Shown one piece after another: positions 1-5,454 of a stretch of 5,454 nt of DNA. The notes under the pieces were generated by a model. It saw nothing but the letters and a program-made list of their open reading frames with translations, was not told the origin of the DNA and did no database searches. This stretch comes from Spirochaetales bacterium (lineage in GTDB: Bacteria; Spirochaetota; Spirochaetia; Sphaerochaetales; Sphaerochaetaceae), in assembly GCA_012519125.1 (NCBI GenBank), contig JAAYQY010000244.1, positions 1 through 5,454 on the forward strand, written 5' to 3'. Numbering within the stretch: position 1 is the stretch's first letter; each line of letters opens with the position of its first letter. The translations under genes were made by a program, and so were the position numbers.

Positions 1-454
1 GGCCTTGTCCGATTACCCAGTCGATCTCAAAATCTTCCATGGCAATGTAGAGCATCTCCTCGAGTGCCGGCTTCAGACGATGGATTTCGTCAATGAAGAA
101 TACTGATCCCTCGGTGACATTGGTCAGAATCCCAGCCAGGTCTTTCGGCTTATCAAGTGCCGGTGCGCTGGTCATGCGAATTTCCGCACCCATCTCATTT
201 GCAATGATGCTGGCCAGCGTAGTCTTACCCAATCCGGGAGGCCCTATGAGAAAGGTATGGTCCAGGCTCTCTTTGCGTTCTCTCGCAGCTTGCACGAAAA
301 CTGCGAGGTTGTCTTTCAGGCGTTGCTGACCTTGGAAATCCTTGAGGAGCTTGGGCCTGAGGATATTCTCCTGCCTGTCCGATTCCTCCTGAAAAGACGT
401 TGAAACGATCGAACTTTGAACCAATTCATTCAATTCTTGTTGGTGAGTATCCAT
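1..454 (-). CDS. ruvB: Holliday junction branch-migration ATPase RuvB, N-terminal part (cut by left window edge)
   Basis: RuvB is the AAA+ hexameric motor that RuvA loads on either side of a Holliday junction to drive branch migration. Only the first 151 codons are present; the rest of the ATPase lid, the sensor motifs and the C-terminal winged helix lie beyond the left edge. Numbering from the chosen ATG, the visible part has the family lead-in [13 protein letters not shown] (about residues 31-43). It then has Walker A GPPGLGKT (71-78), a [14 protein letters not shown] segment corresponding to the usual TSGPAxxKPGDLA, Walker [10 protein letters not shown] (119-127), and [14 protein letters not shown] running into the edge. 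Two in-frame ATGs exist, at 460 and 454. I chose 454 because AAGGGG (468-463) sits 8 bases before it but only 2 bases before the first. The N-terminus before the RPKLL motif is about 9 residues longer than in E. coli RuvB as I recall it. The gene follows ruvA by 12 bases. Identity is certain; the exact start is likely. Confidence 0.97.
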   Translation of the reverse strand, partial: MDTHQQELNELVQSSIVSTSFQEESDRQENILRPKLLKDFQGQQRLKDNLAVFVQAARERKESLDHTFLIGPPGLGKTTLASIIANEMGAEIRMTSAPALDKPKDLAGILTNVTEGSVFFIDEIHRLKPALEEMLYIAMEDFEIDWVIGQG

Positions 455-462
455 TGCCATTA

Positions 463-468
463 CCCCTT
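463..468 (-). promoter_or_regulatory. Ribosome binding site of ruvB, overlapping the ruvA stop
   Basis: The minus strand reads AAGGGG here. It shares two bases with the TAA stop of ruvA (469-467) and lies 8 bases before the ATG at 454. A ribosome ending ruvA would sit directly on this site, so ruvA-ruvB translation is probably coupled. It decides the choice of the second of two in-frame ATGs. Confidence 0.7.
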
Positions 469-1099
469 AGCCAAGCATCTTGATGGCACTGCGGAACAAC
501 AGCTCCTCAGCATCGTGGTGGCTGACTTTCTTCAGTGTTTCTTCCATATCTTGGCTCAAACCCTGGATTGTCTCTTCCACCCGTCTCCTCTCATAGCCCA
601 TATCTACCAAGGCGTTGACGATATCAGCCCACACGCTGTTCTTTTGCACCCCACGCTCTTTGCTTTCCCGTTGCTTATCATCATCGAGCACCAGCACGTT
701 CCGTAGGGCCAGTATCATTTTCTGTGCAGTTTTTGGACCAATACCAGGAATGGATGAGAGCAATTTGAGATTGCCATTATCCAAAGCCTCAGCCAAATGC
801 CGCACACTGATGCCACCCAGAATTTTCATTGCTTGTTTCGCTCCCACCCCAGAGACTGTCTGTAGTTGAAGAAAGGCTTCTCTCTCTTCTGCTTGAAAAA
901 AGCCGAAAAGAGACATGCTGTCCTCTCTGTGCACCAAAACGGTCAGCAATCGTATGGAGTGTTTCTCTTCCCCTACCAGATTGCTCAGTTTACTGGCAGT
1001 CTGGTTTGAGACACTGAGGCTGTATTCCAAATGTCCTGCGCGAAGGATCGCCTCACCTTCATGAATACTGACCAGGTCACCGATGATTGCATTGATCAT
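467..1099 (-). CDS. ruvA: Holliday junction DNA helicase subunit RuvA
   Basis: RuvA binds four-way Holliday junctions as a tetramer and recruits RuvB rings for branch migration. At 210 residues it matches the usual family length of about 200. The N-terminal OB-fold opens with MINAIIGDLVSI (1-12) and runs to about residue 65, closing with the LFGFFQAEEREAF segment (64-76). The middle domain carries two helix-hairpin-helix motifs, VSGVGAK (82-88) and IPGIGPK (117-123), the latter followed by TAQKMILALRN. A charged linker of about residues 138-155 leads to the C-terminal domain (about 156-210), which binds RuvB; it contains ALVDMGYERRRVEETI. The ATG overlaps the TGA of ruvC as ATGA (1096-1099), so translation is probably coupled. 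A GAGGA (1114-1110) lies 10 bases before the start, rather far. All three domains look intact. Confidence 0.98.
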   Translation of the reverse strand: MINAIIGDLVSIHEGEAILRAGHLEYSLSVSNQTASKLSNLVGEEKHSIRLLTVLVHREDSMSLFGFFQAEEREAFLQLQTVSGVGAKQAMKILGGISVRHLAEALDNGNLKLLSSIPGIGPKTAQKMILALRNVLVLDDDKQRESKERGVQKNSVWADIVNALVDMGYERRRVEETIQGLSQDMEETLKKVSHHDAEELLFRSAIKMLG

Positions 1100-1590
1100 A
1101 CCAATTTCATCCTCATTTGGGTAAAGTCATAGACTGCCAGGCAAAGAGCGGCTGCCAACGCATCCGAAGCGTGATCGGGTTTTGGTATGGTTTCAAAACC
1201 CAGGAGAATACGGACCATCTCCTGTACCTGATGCTTATCTGCACCCCCATATCCTGTTACCACCGTTTTGATGGTCGGCGGACTGTAGAGCTTCACCGGA
1301 ATATCCTGAATCCTTAACTGATGGATGCAAGCTCCGATAACCTTGGCCACAGGGATGGCAGAACTCACGTTCTTGGTAAAGAAGATATCTTCCATACCGC
1401 ACATCTGCACTTGGTGCTGCTCAGCCAGTTGGCCGACTGAGGTTGCGATGAAGTGAATCCTCTCGCTGTCGCTCATGTCCGTGCTGGTCTTGATCACACC
1501 AAAAGAAACAGGCCGGTTCTGCTGTCCATTGGATTCGACAACACCCCAGCCTGTCTGTGCGTATCCTGGATCTATACCGAGGATTCGCAT
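1096..1590 (-). CDS. ruvC: Crossover junction endodeoxyribonuclease RuvC
   Basis: RuvC is the dimeric Holliday junction resolvase that nicks two opposing strands after RuvAB branch migration. The 164-residue product has the family length and RNase H-like fold signature. The start MRILGIDPGYAQTGWGVV gives the first catalytic Asp at residue 7, and GMEDIFFTKN gives Glu67. The C-terminal KPDHASDALAAA gives His140 and Asp143, the His/Asp version of the final pair known from Thermus RuvC, where E. coli has Asp/Asp. The DNA-contacting region TIKTVVTGYGGADKHQVQEMV (107-127) keeps the basic residues Lys108 and Lys119. Phe70 sits where E. coli has the junction-intercalating Phe69. The ATG is 3 bases after the yebC stop with no strong Shine-Dalgarno of its own, so translation probably depends on coupling to yebC. 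The 3' end overlaps ruvA by 4 bases. Confidence 0.98.
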   Translation of the reverse strand: MRILGIDPGYAQTGWGVVESNGQQNRPVSFGVIKTSTDMSDSERIHFIATSVGQLAEQHQVQMCGMEDIFFTKNVSSAIPVAKVIGACIHQLRIQDIPVKLYSPPTIKTVVTGYGGADKHQVQEMVRILLGFETIPKPDHASDALAAALCLAVYDFTQMRMKLV

Positions 1591-1593
1591 GCC

Positions 1594-2343
1594 TTATTCT
1601 TCGTCGCCATCCTCAAAATCATCTGGAAGCTCAAGGTTGGATGATACTTGCTGGACATCGTCCAACTCCTCCAGCTTGTCGATGATCTTGAGCACCTTGC
1701 GAGCTTTTTCACTGTCAAGGGCGACAGTCTGGTCTGCTACTTTTTCCACCTCTGCACTCTCTTGCTCAAACCCTGCCGCTTGCATGGACTCTAAGACATT
1801 GGCAAAGTCAGAAGGAGTGGTGGTTACTTCAATGACATCATCAGAAGTGGTGACATCATCAGCACCATTTTCCAAGGCTACCTCGAAAATCTGCTCTTCA
1901 GAGTATTTGGATGCATCATAGGTGATGATGCCCTTGGTCTGGAACATATAGGATACACAACCGCTTGCACCGAGGGTTCCACCGTTTTTGGTCAAGGTGG
2001 AACGCACATCACTTGCAGTGCGGTTCTTGTTGTCGGTCAATGTATCAATGATCAGGGCCACTCCGCCAGGAGCATACCCTTCATAGGTGAGTTCATAGTA
2101 GATGGAGTTGTCAAGTTCTCCTGCGCCTTTCTTGATAGCCCTGTCAATATTGTCCTTGGGCATATTCTCAGCTCTTGCTTTGAGTACAGCAGTACGAAGC
2201 CGTGCATTGGTTTCGGGATCAGAGCCCCCCATTTTTGCTGCAACGGAAATTTCCTTGATCAACTTCGTGAACTTCTGGCCGCGCTTTGCGTCGGCAATAC
2301 CCTTTTTGTGTTTGATAGTAGCCCATTTACTATGGCCGGACAT
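1594..2343 (-). CDS. yebC: YebC/PmpR (TACO1) family protein
   Basis: This is a member of the near-universal YebC/PmpR family. Some members are described as DNA-binding transcriptional regulators (PmpR), and the mitochondrial homologue TACO1 is a translational activator. More recent work links bacterial YebC to relief of ribosome stalling on proline runs. The exact role here cannot be read from sequence. The 249 residues match the family. The N-terminal hallmark MSGHSKWATIKHKKG (1-15) is present, followed by DAKRGQKFTKLIKEI, then NARLRTAVLKARAENMPKDNIDRAIKKGAG (about 46-75) and the YEGYAPGGVALIIDTLTDNKNRTASDVR core (about 88-115). The C-terminus is strongly acidic (LPDDFEDGDEE). Start support is good: AAGAGG (2356-2351) lies 7 bases before the ATG. 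It follows hemW by 54 bases and precedes ruvC by 3. A weak -10-like TATTCT (2369-2364) upstream has no convincing -35 partner, so an internal promoter is possible but unproven. Confidence 0.96.
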   Translation of the reverse strand: MSGHSKWATIKHKKGIADAKRGQKFTKLIKEISVAAKMGGSDPETNARLRTAVLKARAENMPKDNIDRAIKKGAGELDNSIYYELTYEGYAPGGVALIIDTLTDNKNRTASDVRSTLTKNGGTLGASGCVSYMFQTKGIITYDASKYSEEQIFEVALENGADDVTTSDDVIEVTTTPSDFANVLESMQAAGFEQESAEVEKVADQTVALDSEKARKVLKIIDKLEELDDVQQVSSNLELPDDFEDGDEE

Positions 2344-2350
2344 AATTGAA

Positions 2351-2356
2351 CCTCTT
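2351..2356 (-). promoter_or_regulatory. Ribosome binding site of yebC
   Basis: AAGAGG on the minus strand sits 7 bases upstream of the yebC ATG (2343). It is a well-formed Shine-Dalgarno, better than those before lepB, hemW, ruvC or ruvA. Together with the 54-base gap after hemW, this suggests yebC is translated independently and may head its own transcription unit. Confidence 0.65.
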
Positions 2357-2397
2357 AACTTTTAGAATACGTGAATGATCTCAACCCATTTAAGCTA

Positions 2398-3591
2398 TCA
2401 TAATGGACTAGGGCGGTCAAGGGGTTCCGGGATTTGCATAACGAACCGAAGCACTATCTCATCAAGCAACAACAGCCCAATTTCAGAAAGAGAAAAGTTT
2501 TGCACAGTATCGAAATACCAAGAAGAATCAAGCGTTCCAACCAGAGAGGAAAACGTCTTGTCAAAGACAAGTCCATACCGATCTTCAAGCAACTGTTTTT
2601 CGATTCCCCACTGTGTACGAAGCGACATCATCAAATATTCCTCGACAGATTGCACCAAGGAAAGGTCCTCACGTTCATACCCAGAGAAGAGGGTCGAAGA
2701 GGAGAACTGCCTGAGATCCTGGGTCTGCGTGTAGTGGTACCAGCTCTCTTTTTCTTTCAAGGTTGAGGCTGCGCTACTGCCAAGTCCAAGGAAGGGACTG
2801 ATGTTCCAATATCTCAGGTTGTGTTCACAGTATTTCTCATGTTTGCAAAAGTTGGAGACCTCATAGTGGGAGAAACCCAACAAAGTTAACTCGTTCCATA
2901 TACCCTTGAGCATCTCAGCTTGCCCATCCTCATCAAGTACCGCCAGTTCCTGCATCCCCACTGCCCGTGCAAGCTCAGTACCCTCCTCTACCGTCAAACA
3001 GTACAGGCTGATATGATGTGCATCTGCCAGACTGAGCACCTCATGGATGTCATCGATAGCCATCTGAAGCGTTTGACCGGGAAGACATACCATCAGGTCG
3101 AAATTCAGCTCAATGCCATACCGCTCTCTTGCACTGTTTGCAAGAGTGATTGCCCTCAGGTTGTCCGCTCTGCTTGCATTTCTCCCCAATCGCTTGAGCA
3201 ACTGGTCATCCATGCTTTGGATGCCCATGGACATGCGATTGACAAGACCATCAGAGAAGAGAGGGAAGAAGTGCTCACCAAATGTTTCCGGGTTCATTTC
3301 AATGGTTACTTCCCGGCTTTTTCCATGTCTCTGGGCACCTCTCAGTAGAGAAGCAAGCTGTTCGGGAGTAAGTGAACCTGGGTTTCCGCCTCCTACAAAA
3401 ATGGTGTCATACATGCGATCTGGCCCGGTACATTGCTCAATTTCTTCCAAAAGCCGCATGATATAGGCATTGGTATACTCTTTCCAGGCCTGTATTGGTT
3501 CTGAGTAGAATGCGCAATAGGAACAGCAGGTTGTACAGAACGGGATATGGAGATAGAGGGAGAGCGGCGTATCAGATGGGAGGGAGAGCAC
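2398..3591 (-). CDS. hemW: Radical SAM protein, HemW / coproporphyrinogen III oxidase-like family
   Basis: HemW proteins are radical SAM enzymes related to oxygen-independent coproporphyrinogen oxidase (HemN). Studied members act as heme-binding chaperones rather than as oxidases. The 397-residue product starts PLSLYLHIPFC and carries the 4Fe-4S cluster motif CX3CX2C at Cys19, Cys23 and Cys26, with an extra Cys22. Next come the SAM-contact FVGGGNPGSL (65-74; the family usually has GGGTPS), EMNPET (98-103), SMGIQSMDDQLLKRLGR (121-137), NFDLMVCLPGQT (163-174) and YEVSNFCK (243-250). HNLRYW (257-262) is the HNxxYW motif associated with heme binding in HemW. The following GLGSSAAS (269-276) replaces the usual GIGCGAHG-like segment. 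The C-terminal HemN domain is recognisable in EEYLMMSLRTQWGIEKQL. The start is GTG, whose G is also the last base of the lepB TAG stop (TAGTG), implying coupling. It is more HemW than HemN because of size and the HNxxYW motif. Confidence 0.88.
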   Translation of the reverse strand: MLSLPSDTPLSLYLHIPFCTTCCSYCAFYSEPIQAWKEYTNAYIMRLLEEIEQCTGPDRMYDTIFVGGGNPGSLTPEQLASLLRGAQRHGKSREVTIEMNPETFGEHFFPLFSDGLVNRMSMGIQSMDDQLLKRLGRNASRADNLRAITLANSARERYGIELNFDLMVCLPGQTLQMAIDDIHEVLSLADAHHISLYCLTVEEGTELARAVGMQELAVLDEDGQAEMLKGIWNELTLLGFSHYEVSNFCKHEKYCEHNLRYWNISPFLGLGSSAASTLKEKESWYHYTQTQDLRQFSSSTLFSGYEREDLSLVQSVEEYLMMSLRTQWGIEKQLLEDRYGLVFDKTFSSLVGTLDSSWYFDTVQNFSLSEIGLLLLDEIVLRFVMQIPEPLDRPSPL

Positions 3592-4598
3592 TATGCGTTA
3601 CCCAAAGGTCGTACTCGTCCAAGCGGCCAGAAGAGGAATCTGACGCTTCCGTTTATCTTGGTCTGTTTTACCGGCCCAAAATATCGTCCATCACGACTGT
3701 TGTCCCGATTGTCACCCAAGGGGAGAATGTATCCTTCGGGGATATACATACCGTTCTTGTAAAAGGCATATTCACTGCGGGCAGCACTATCAGAAGGGTT
3801 GAACAGATGTTTTGTGCGTGATTTGGATGCTTCGAACTGGAAGTAGTCATCTGGGTAACTATCTCCCTGAACAGAGAGATACTGATTCCTCAGATAGGTT
3901 GGAACTGATTGCATGGTCACGTTGCTTTCCTGATAGCCAAACAAAGCTCCCCATGCCTTGATCCCTTCATAGGAAGCAGCATCGATGCTGCGGTGCGGTC
4001 CTTCTGCAAGGTAGAGTTCTGAACGCTGCTCAGCTTCCTTGGTAAAGACAGCAGAGCCTGCTTGGCGCACTTCTACGTTACCATCGCGAAAACGAATGAC
4101 TTCTGAGGGAAATCCGATGGCACGTTTCACATACAAGCGCTCGGCGATGGACCCATCCTCATTTTTGTCAATGTTTACCAGGCTGAAGGTTCCCATATAG
4201 ATGATTTGTGAAAGAATATCAAAGAAAGGTCCTTTGCTGGAGTATTCAGGGTTATAGAACGTGATGATATCGTCGCGTTGCACCTGACGGTTGCGACTTG
4301 CAATTTTGGGTCCACCGGGATAGATCTCCACCCCATAAATCGTCTTGGAAACAAAAACTCGGTCACCCACGTTCAGTGTTGACTCCATGGAAGGAGTGGG
4401 GATGACGAAGAACTGGAAGATGTATTGATTGATCAAGAGTACCGCAAAGACTGCAAACACCAGCGCATCGGCCCAGCCTTTCACTTCCCCTAGGAAGGTT
4501 CGTTTGACAGGGTTTGCAACCGCATAGGCTTTCAGTGCCTTGCGATGAGTAAGAATGCGTATCGTCGTTTGTTCAAGAAAACTCAAGAATCGGTTCAT
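3591..4598 (-). CDS. lepB: Type I signal peptidase (LepB), long form with insertions
   Basis: LepB cleaves signal peptides from exported proteins on the outer face of the cytoplasmic membrane, using a Ser-Lys dyad. From the chosen ATG the product is 335 residues, long for the family because of insertions. A basic cytoplasmic N-terminus (1-40) is followed by one hydrophobic segment, about residues 43-67 (ADALVFAVFAVLLINQYIF). The catalytic box IPTPSMESTLNVGDRVFVSK places the nucleophile at Ser70. LYVKRAIGFPSEVIRF gives the general base Lys158, and LPLGDNRDNSRDGRYFGPV (about 293-311) is the C-terminal family box. About 120 residues between the Lys box and the GDNRDNS box, far more than in short Gram-positive enzymes, form an extra region of unknown role. 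A longer frame opens at a TTG at 4634, but that codon lies inside the predicted -35 region of the best promoter. I therefore prefer the ATG at 4598 (codon 13 of the long form). It has no clear Shine-Dalgarno. Confidence 0.95.
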   Translation of the reverse strand: MNRFLSFLEQTTIRILTHRKALKAYAVANPVKRTFLGEVKGWADALVFAVFAVLLINQYIFQFFVIPTPSMESTLNVGDRVFVSKTIYGVEIYPGGPKIASRNRQVQRDDIITFYNPEYSSKGPFFDILSQIIYMGTFSLVNIDKNEDGSIAERLYVKRAIGFPSEVIRFRDGNVEVRQAGSAVFTKEAEQRSELYLAEGPHRSIDAASYEGIKAWGALFGYQESNVTMQSVPTYLRNQYLSVQGDSYPDDYFQFEASKSRTKHLFNPSDSAARSEYAFYKNGMYIPEGYILPLGDNRDNSRDGRYFGPVKQTKINGSVRFLFWPLGRVRPLGNA

Positions 4599-4610
4599 AG
4601 CAAGCACGCT

Positions 4611-4639
4611 ATCACAATAGGTCTGAGTTGACAAGTCAA
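4611..4639 (-). promoter_or_regulatory. Predicted sigma-70-type promoter of lepB
   Basis: On the minus strand TTGACT (4639-4634, 5 of 6 matches to TTGACA) is followed after exactly 17 bases by TGTGAT (4616-4611, 4 of 6 matches to TATAAT). Transcription would start near 4604, about 6 bases before the lepB ATG at 4598. It would exclude the alternative TTG start at 4634. This is prediction by consensus only. Confidence 0.45.
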
Positions 4640-4640
4640 C
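4627..4640. repeat. Perfect inverted repeat GTTGAC-AA-GTCAAC between divergent genes
   Basis: Two 6-base arms are exactly complementary around an AA centre. The left arm plus centre contains TTGACA on the plus strand and the right arm contains TTGACT on the minus strand. The repeat therefore carries abutting -35 boxes for both directions. It could also be an operator for a dimeric regulator, but no such regulator is encoded in the window. Confidence 0.6.
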
Positions 4641-4656
4641 ATCAGGTCGATACCTT
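4628..4656 (+). promoter_or_regulatory. Predicted promoter of the divergent plus-strand gene
   Basis: A perfect TTGACA -35 box (4628-4633) is followed after 17 bases by TACCTT (4651-4656), a weak -10 with 3 of 6 consensus matches. The start of transcription would fall near 4663, giving almost no leader before the ATG at 4666. The -35 is strong and the -10 is doubtful, so confidence is low. Confidence 0.35.
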
Positions 4657-4665
4657 GTAAGCTAT

Positions 4666-5454
4666 ATGAAACGACGAATCGATCTGCCTCAAGTTGAAGA
4701 GGTTAAACTGCCCGAATTGCTGCATATGCGACCTGGCATCTACATCCTAATTCTCCTTGTTCTCGCCCTCTTGCTGGCTCTCTTTTTGATTGCCTTCTAC
4801 CCTGGTATTCGCAATGGCGGACGATATGTCACCTTCACCGGTTCCCTCTCTGAAAGTGGTGTATTGCTTGACGGAACCTACCTTGGTTCAGCTGAGTACC
4901 AACACTTTGTGAAAAGCGGAAGCTATGAGGTTTCACTCACCAAAGGTGGTGAGGTGTATGCCAAGTTTCCCCTTGAAATTGATCATCCTGTCTTTCTGAC
5001 TTGGCTTTTTCACAGGACCTTGGTAACACCGGAGGTTCCGCTTTCCTTGAGCGAGGAACAACGCACAGCAATCAATCGCTTCAACCTTGAGCAAATCGTC
5101 CAAGCCAGTGCCATTCTCAGCTATGATGACCGAAATCGGTACCCTCCCCTGTTTTCCAATCTTGTCAATGACATGATGGCACTGGAACTTGATGCACAAA
5201 CAAGGCTGGAGACAGTCAAGCTTGCAGTGCTGTACATCAGCAACGAAACCATGCTTGAGGAAGCAAAACGAGCGATCATCGATTCCAAGACTCCCATTGA
5301 CGGAGATGTGACGACCTTGCTCGATACGGCAAATCTGCTGTTTGCAGACGATTTGCAGCATACGTCGATCGGATCGAAAAGTTCTTCCCTTCCCTTCAAT
5401 GCTGAGAAAACCACCCTGAAGGCAGGTGATTTGGAAATTGAGGGCTACCGATAC
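4666..5454 (+). CDS. Membrane-anchored protein with PEGA-like domain, 5' part (cut by right window edge)
   Basis: An uninterrupted frame of 263 codons runs from ATG 4666 off the right edge. A charged cytoplasmic stretch (1-23, MKRRIDLPQVEEVKLPELL) precedes one strong transmembrane segment (about 25-46, IYILILLVLALLLALFLIAF). No cleavage site is evident, so it is probably a type II membrane protein with the bulk outside. Residues about 52-105 resemble a PEGA surface domain: VTFTGSLSESGVLLDGTYLG, then SGSYEVSLTKGGEVYAKFPLEI. Residues about 127-230 look mainly helical, rich in Leu, Glu and Asp, with no motif I recognise. In-frame stop TGA at 4624-4626 and no other good upstream start support this ATG, although no Shine-Dalgarno is visible. 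In spirochaetes, proteins of this build can continue into a formylglycine-generating-enzyme-like (SUMF1) domain. The last visible residues (LKAGDLEIEGYRY) could be its beginning, but that is a guess. Codon use resembles the neighbouring genes. Function unknown. Confidence 0.8.
   Translation, partial: MKRRIDLPQVEEVKLPELLHMRPGIYILILLVLALLLALFLIAFYPGIRNGGRYVTFTGSLSESGVLLDGTYLGSAEYQHFVKSGSYEVSLTKGGEVYAKFPLEIDHPVFLTWLFHRTLVTPEVPLSLSEEQRTAINRFNLEQIVQASAILSYDDRNRYPPLFSNLVNDMMALELDAQTRLETVKLAVLYISNETMLEEAKRAIIDSKTPIDGDVTTLLDTANLLFADDLQHTSIGSKSSSLPFNAEKTTLKAGDLEIEGYRY

Noticed and set aside
1833..1862. Direct repeat of TGACATCATCAG (1833-1844 and 1851-1862), 18 bases apart, within yebC.
   Set aside because: It encodes DDVTTSDDVIEV, which fits the usual acidic segment of YebC. 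It is a coding coincidence or tiny in-frame duplication with no sign of function at the DNA level.
1475..1921. A 148-codon plus-strand reading frame across the ruvC-yebC junction.
   Set aside because: It is Ser/Thr-rich low-complexity translation opposite two certain genes; a shadow of the coding strand.
2344..2397. Possible promoter or terminator between hemW and yebC.
   Set aside because: There is a weak TATTCT but no good -35 at 16-18 bases, and no stem-loop followed by a T-run. The evidence is too thin to list as a feature, although the gap could still hold a weak promoter.
2920..3348. Plus-strand reading frames of 142 and 117 codons (the second at 3113-3466) inside hemW.
   Set aside because: They are antisense to a certain radical SAM gene, show no motifs and have no ribosome site.
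4933..5361. A 142-codon minus-strand reading frame, with a second one at 5121-5414, antisense to the PEGA-like gene.
   Set aside because: The plus-strand frame through the same region is open for 263 codons with a transmembrane helix and a recognisable domain. The antisense products are Cys- and Ser-rich with no family resemblance and no ribosome site.
1..5454. RNA genes, CRISPR repeats, insertion sequences, attachment sites, or a defence or biosynthetic system.
   Set aside because: Nearly every base is taken up by seven recognisable genes; no repeat arrays, transposase fragments or tRNA-like folds were seen by eye. The window looks like core chromosome.

Overview
The window is a compact, ordinary-looking stretch of bacterial chromosome. 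From 1 to about 4634 the minus strand carries six co-oriented housekeeping genes. From 4666 to the right edge a divergent plus-strand gene begins that encodes a membrane-anchored protein. Base composition looks mid-GC throughout, coding density is very high, and I see no sign of a mobile element, CRISPR array, RNA gene or recent transfer. The style of the genes suggests a spirochaete, perhaps Sphaerochaeta or a relative. The hints are a long type I signal peptidase with large insertions, next to a coproporphyrinogen-oxidase-like radical SAM protein, with a PEGA-like membrane protein alongside. This is recalled family resemblance, not a search result, and genus-level placement is tentative.

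Minus-strand genes in transcription order (right to left): lepB (type I signal peptidase), hemW (radical SAM, HemW/coproporphyrinogen-oxidase-like), yebC (YebC/PmpR/TACO1 family), ruvC (Holliday junction resolvase), ruvA (Holliday junction binding) and ruvB (branch-migration ATPase, cut by the left edge). Junctions are tight. lepB and hemW share one base (TAGTG), yebC and ruvC are 3 bases apart, ruvC and ruvA overlap by 4 bases (ATGA), and ruvA and ruvB are 12 bases apart with the ruvB Shine-Dalgarno lying over the ruvA stop. The only real gap inside the run is 54 bases between hemW and yebC. The run may therefore be one operon or two (lepB-hemW and yebC-ruvCAB).

RuvA, RuvB and RuvC together process Holliday junctions in recombinational repair. 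YebC next to ruvC is a widespread arrangement. LepB and HemW have no obvious functional tie to them and may simply be co-transcribed.

The short divergent region 4599-4665 holds a perfect 6-bp inverted repeat, GTTGAC-AA-GTCAAC. Its two halves supply back-to-back -35 boxes for opposite promoters (TTGACA to the right, TTGACT to the left). Both predicted transcripts would begin only a few bases before the best ATG, and neither ATG has a clear Shine-Dalgarno. This is the most interesting structure in the window. I found no convincing undescribed multi-gene system. The least understood gene is the truncated plus-strand PEGA-like protein.
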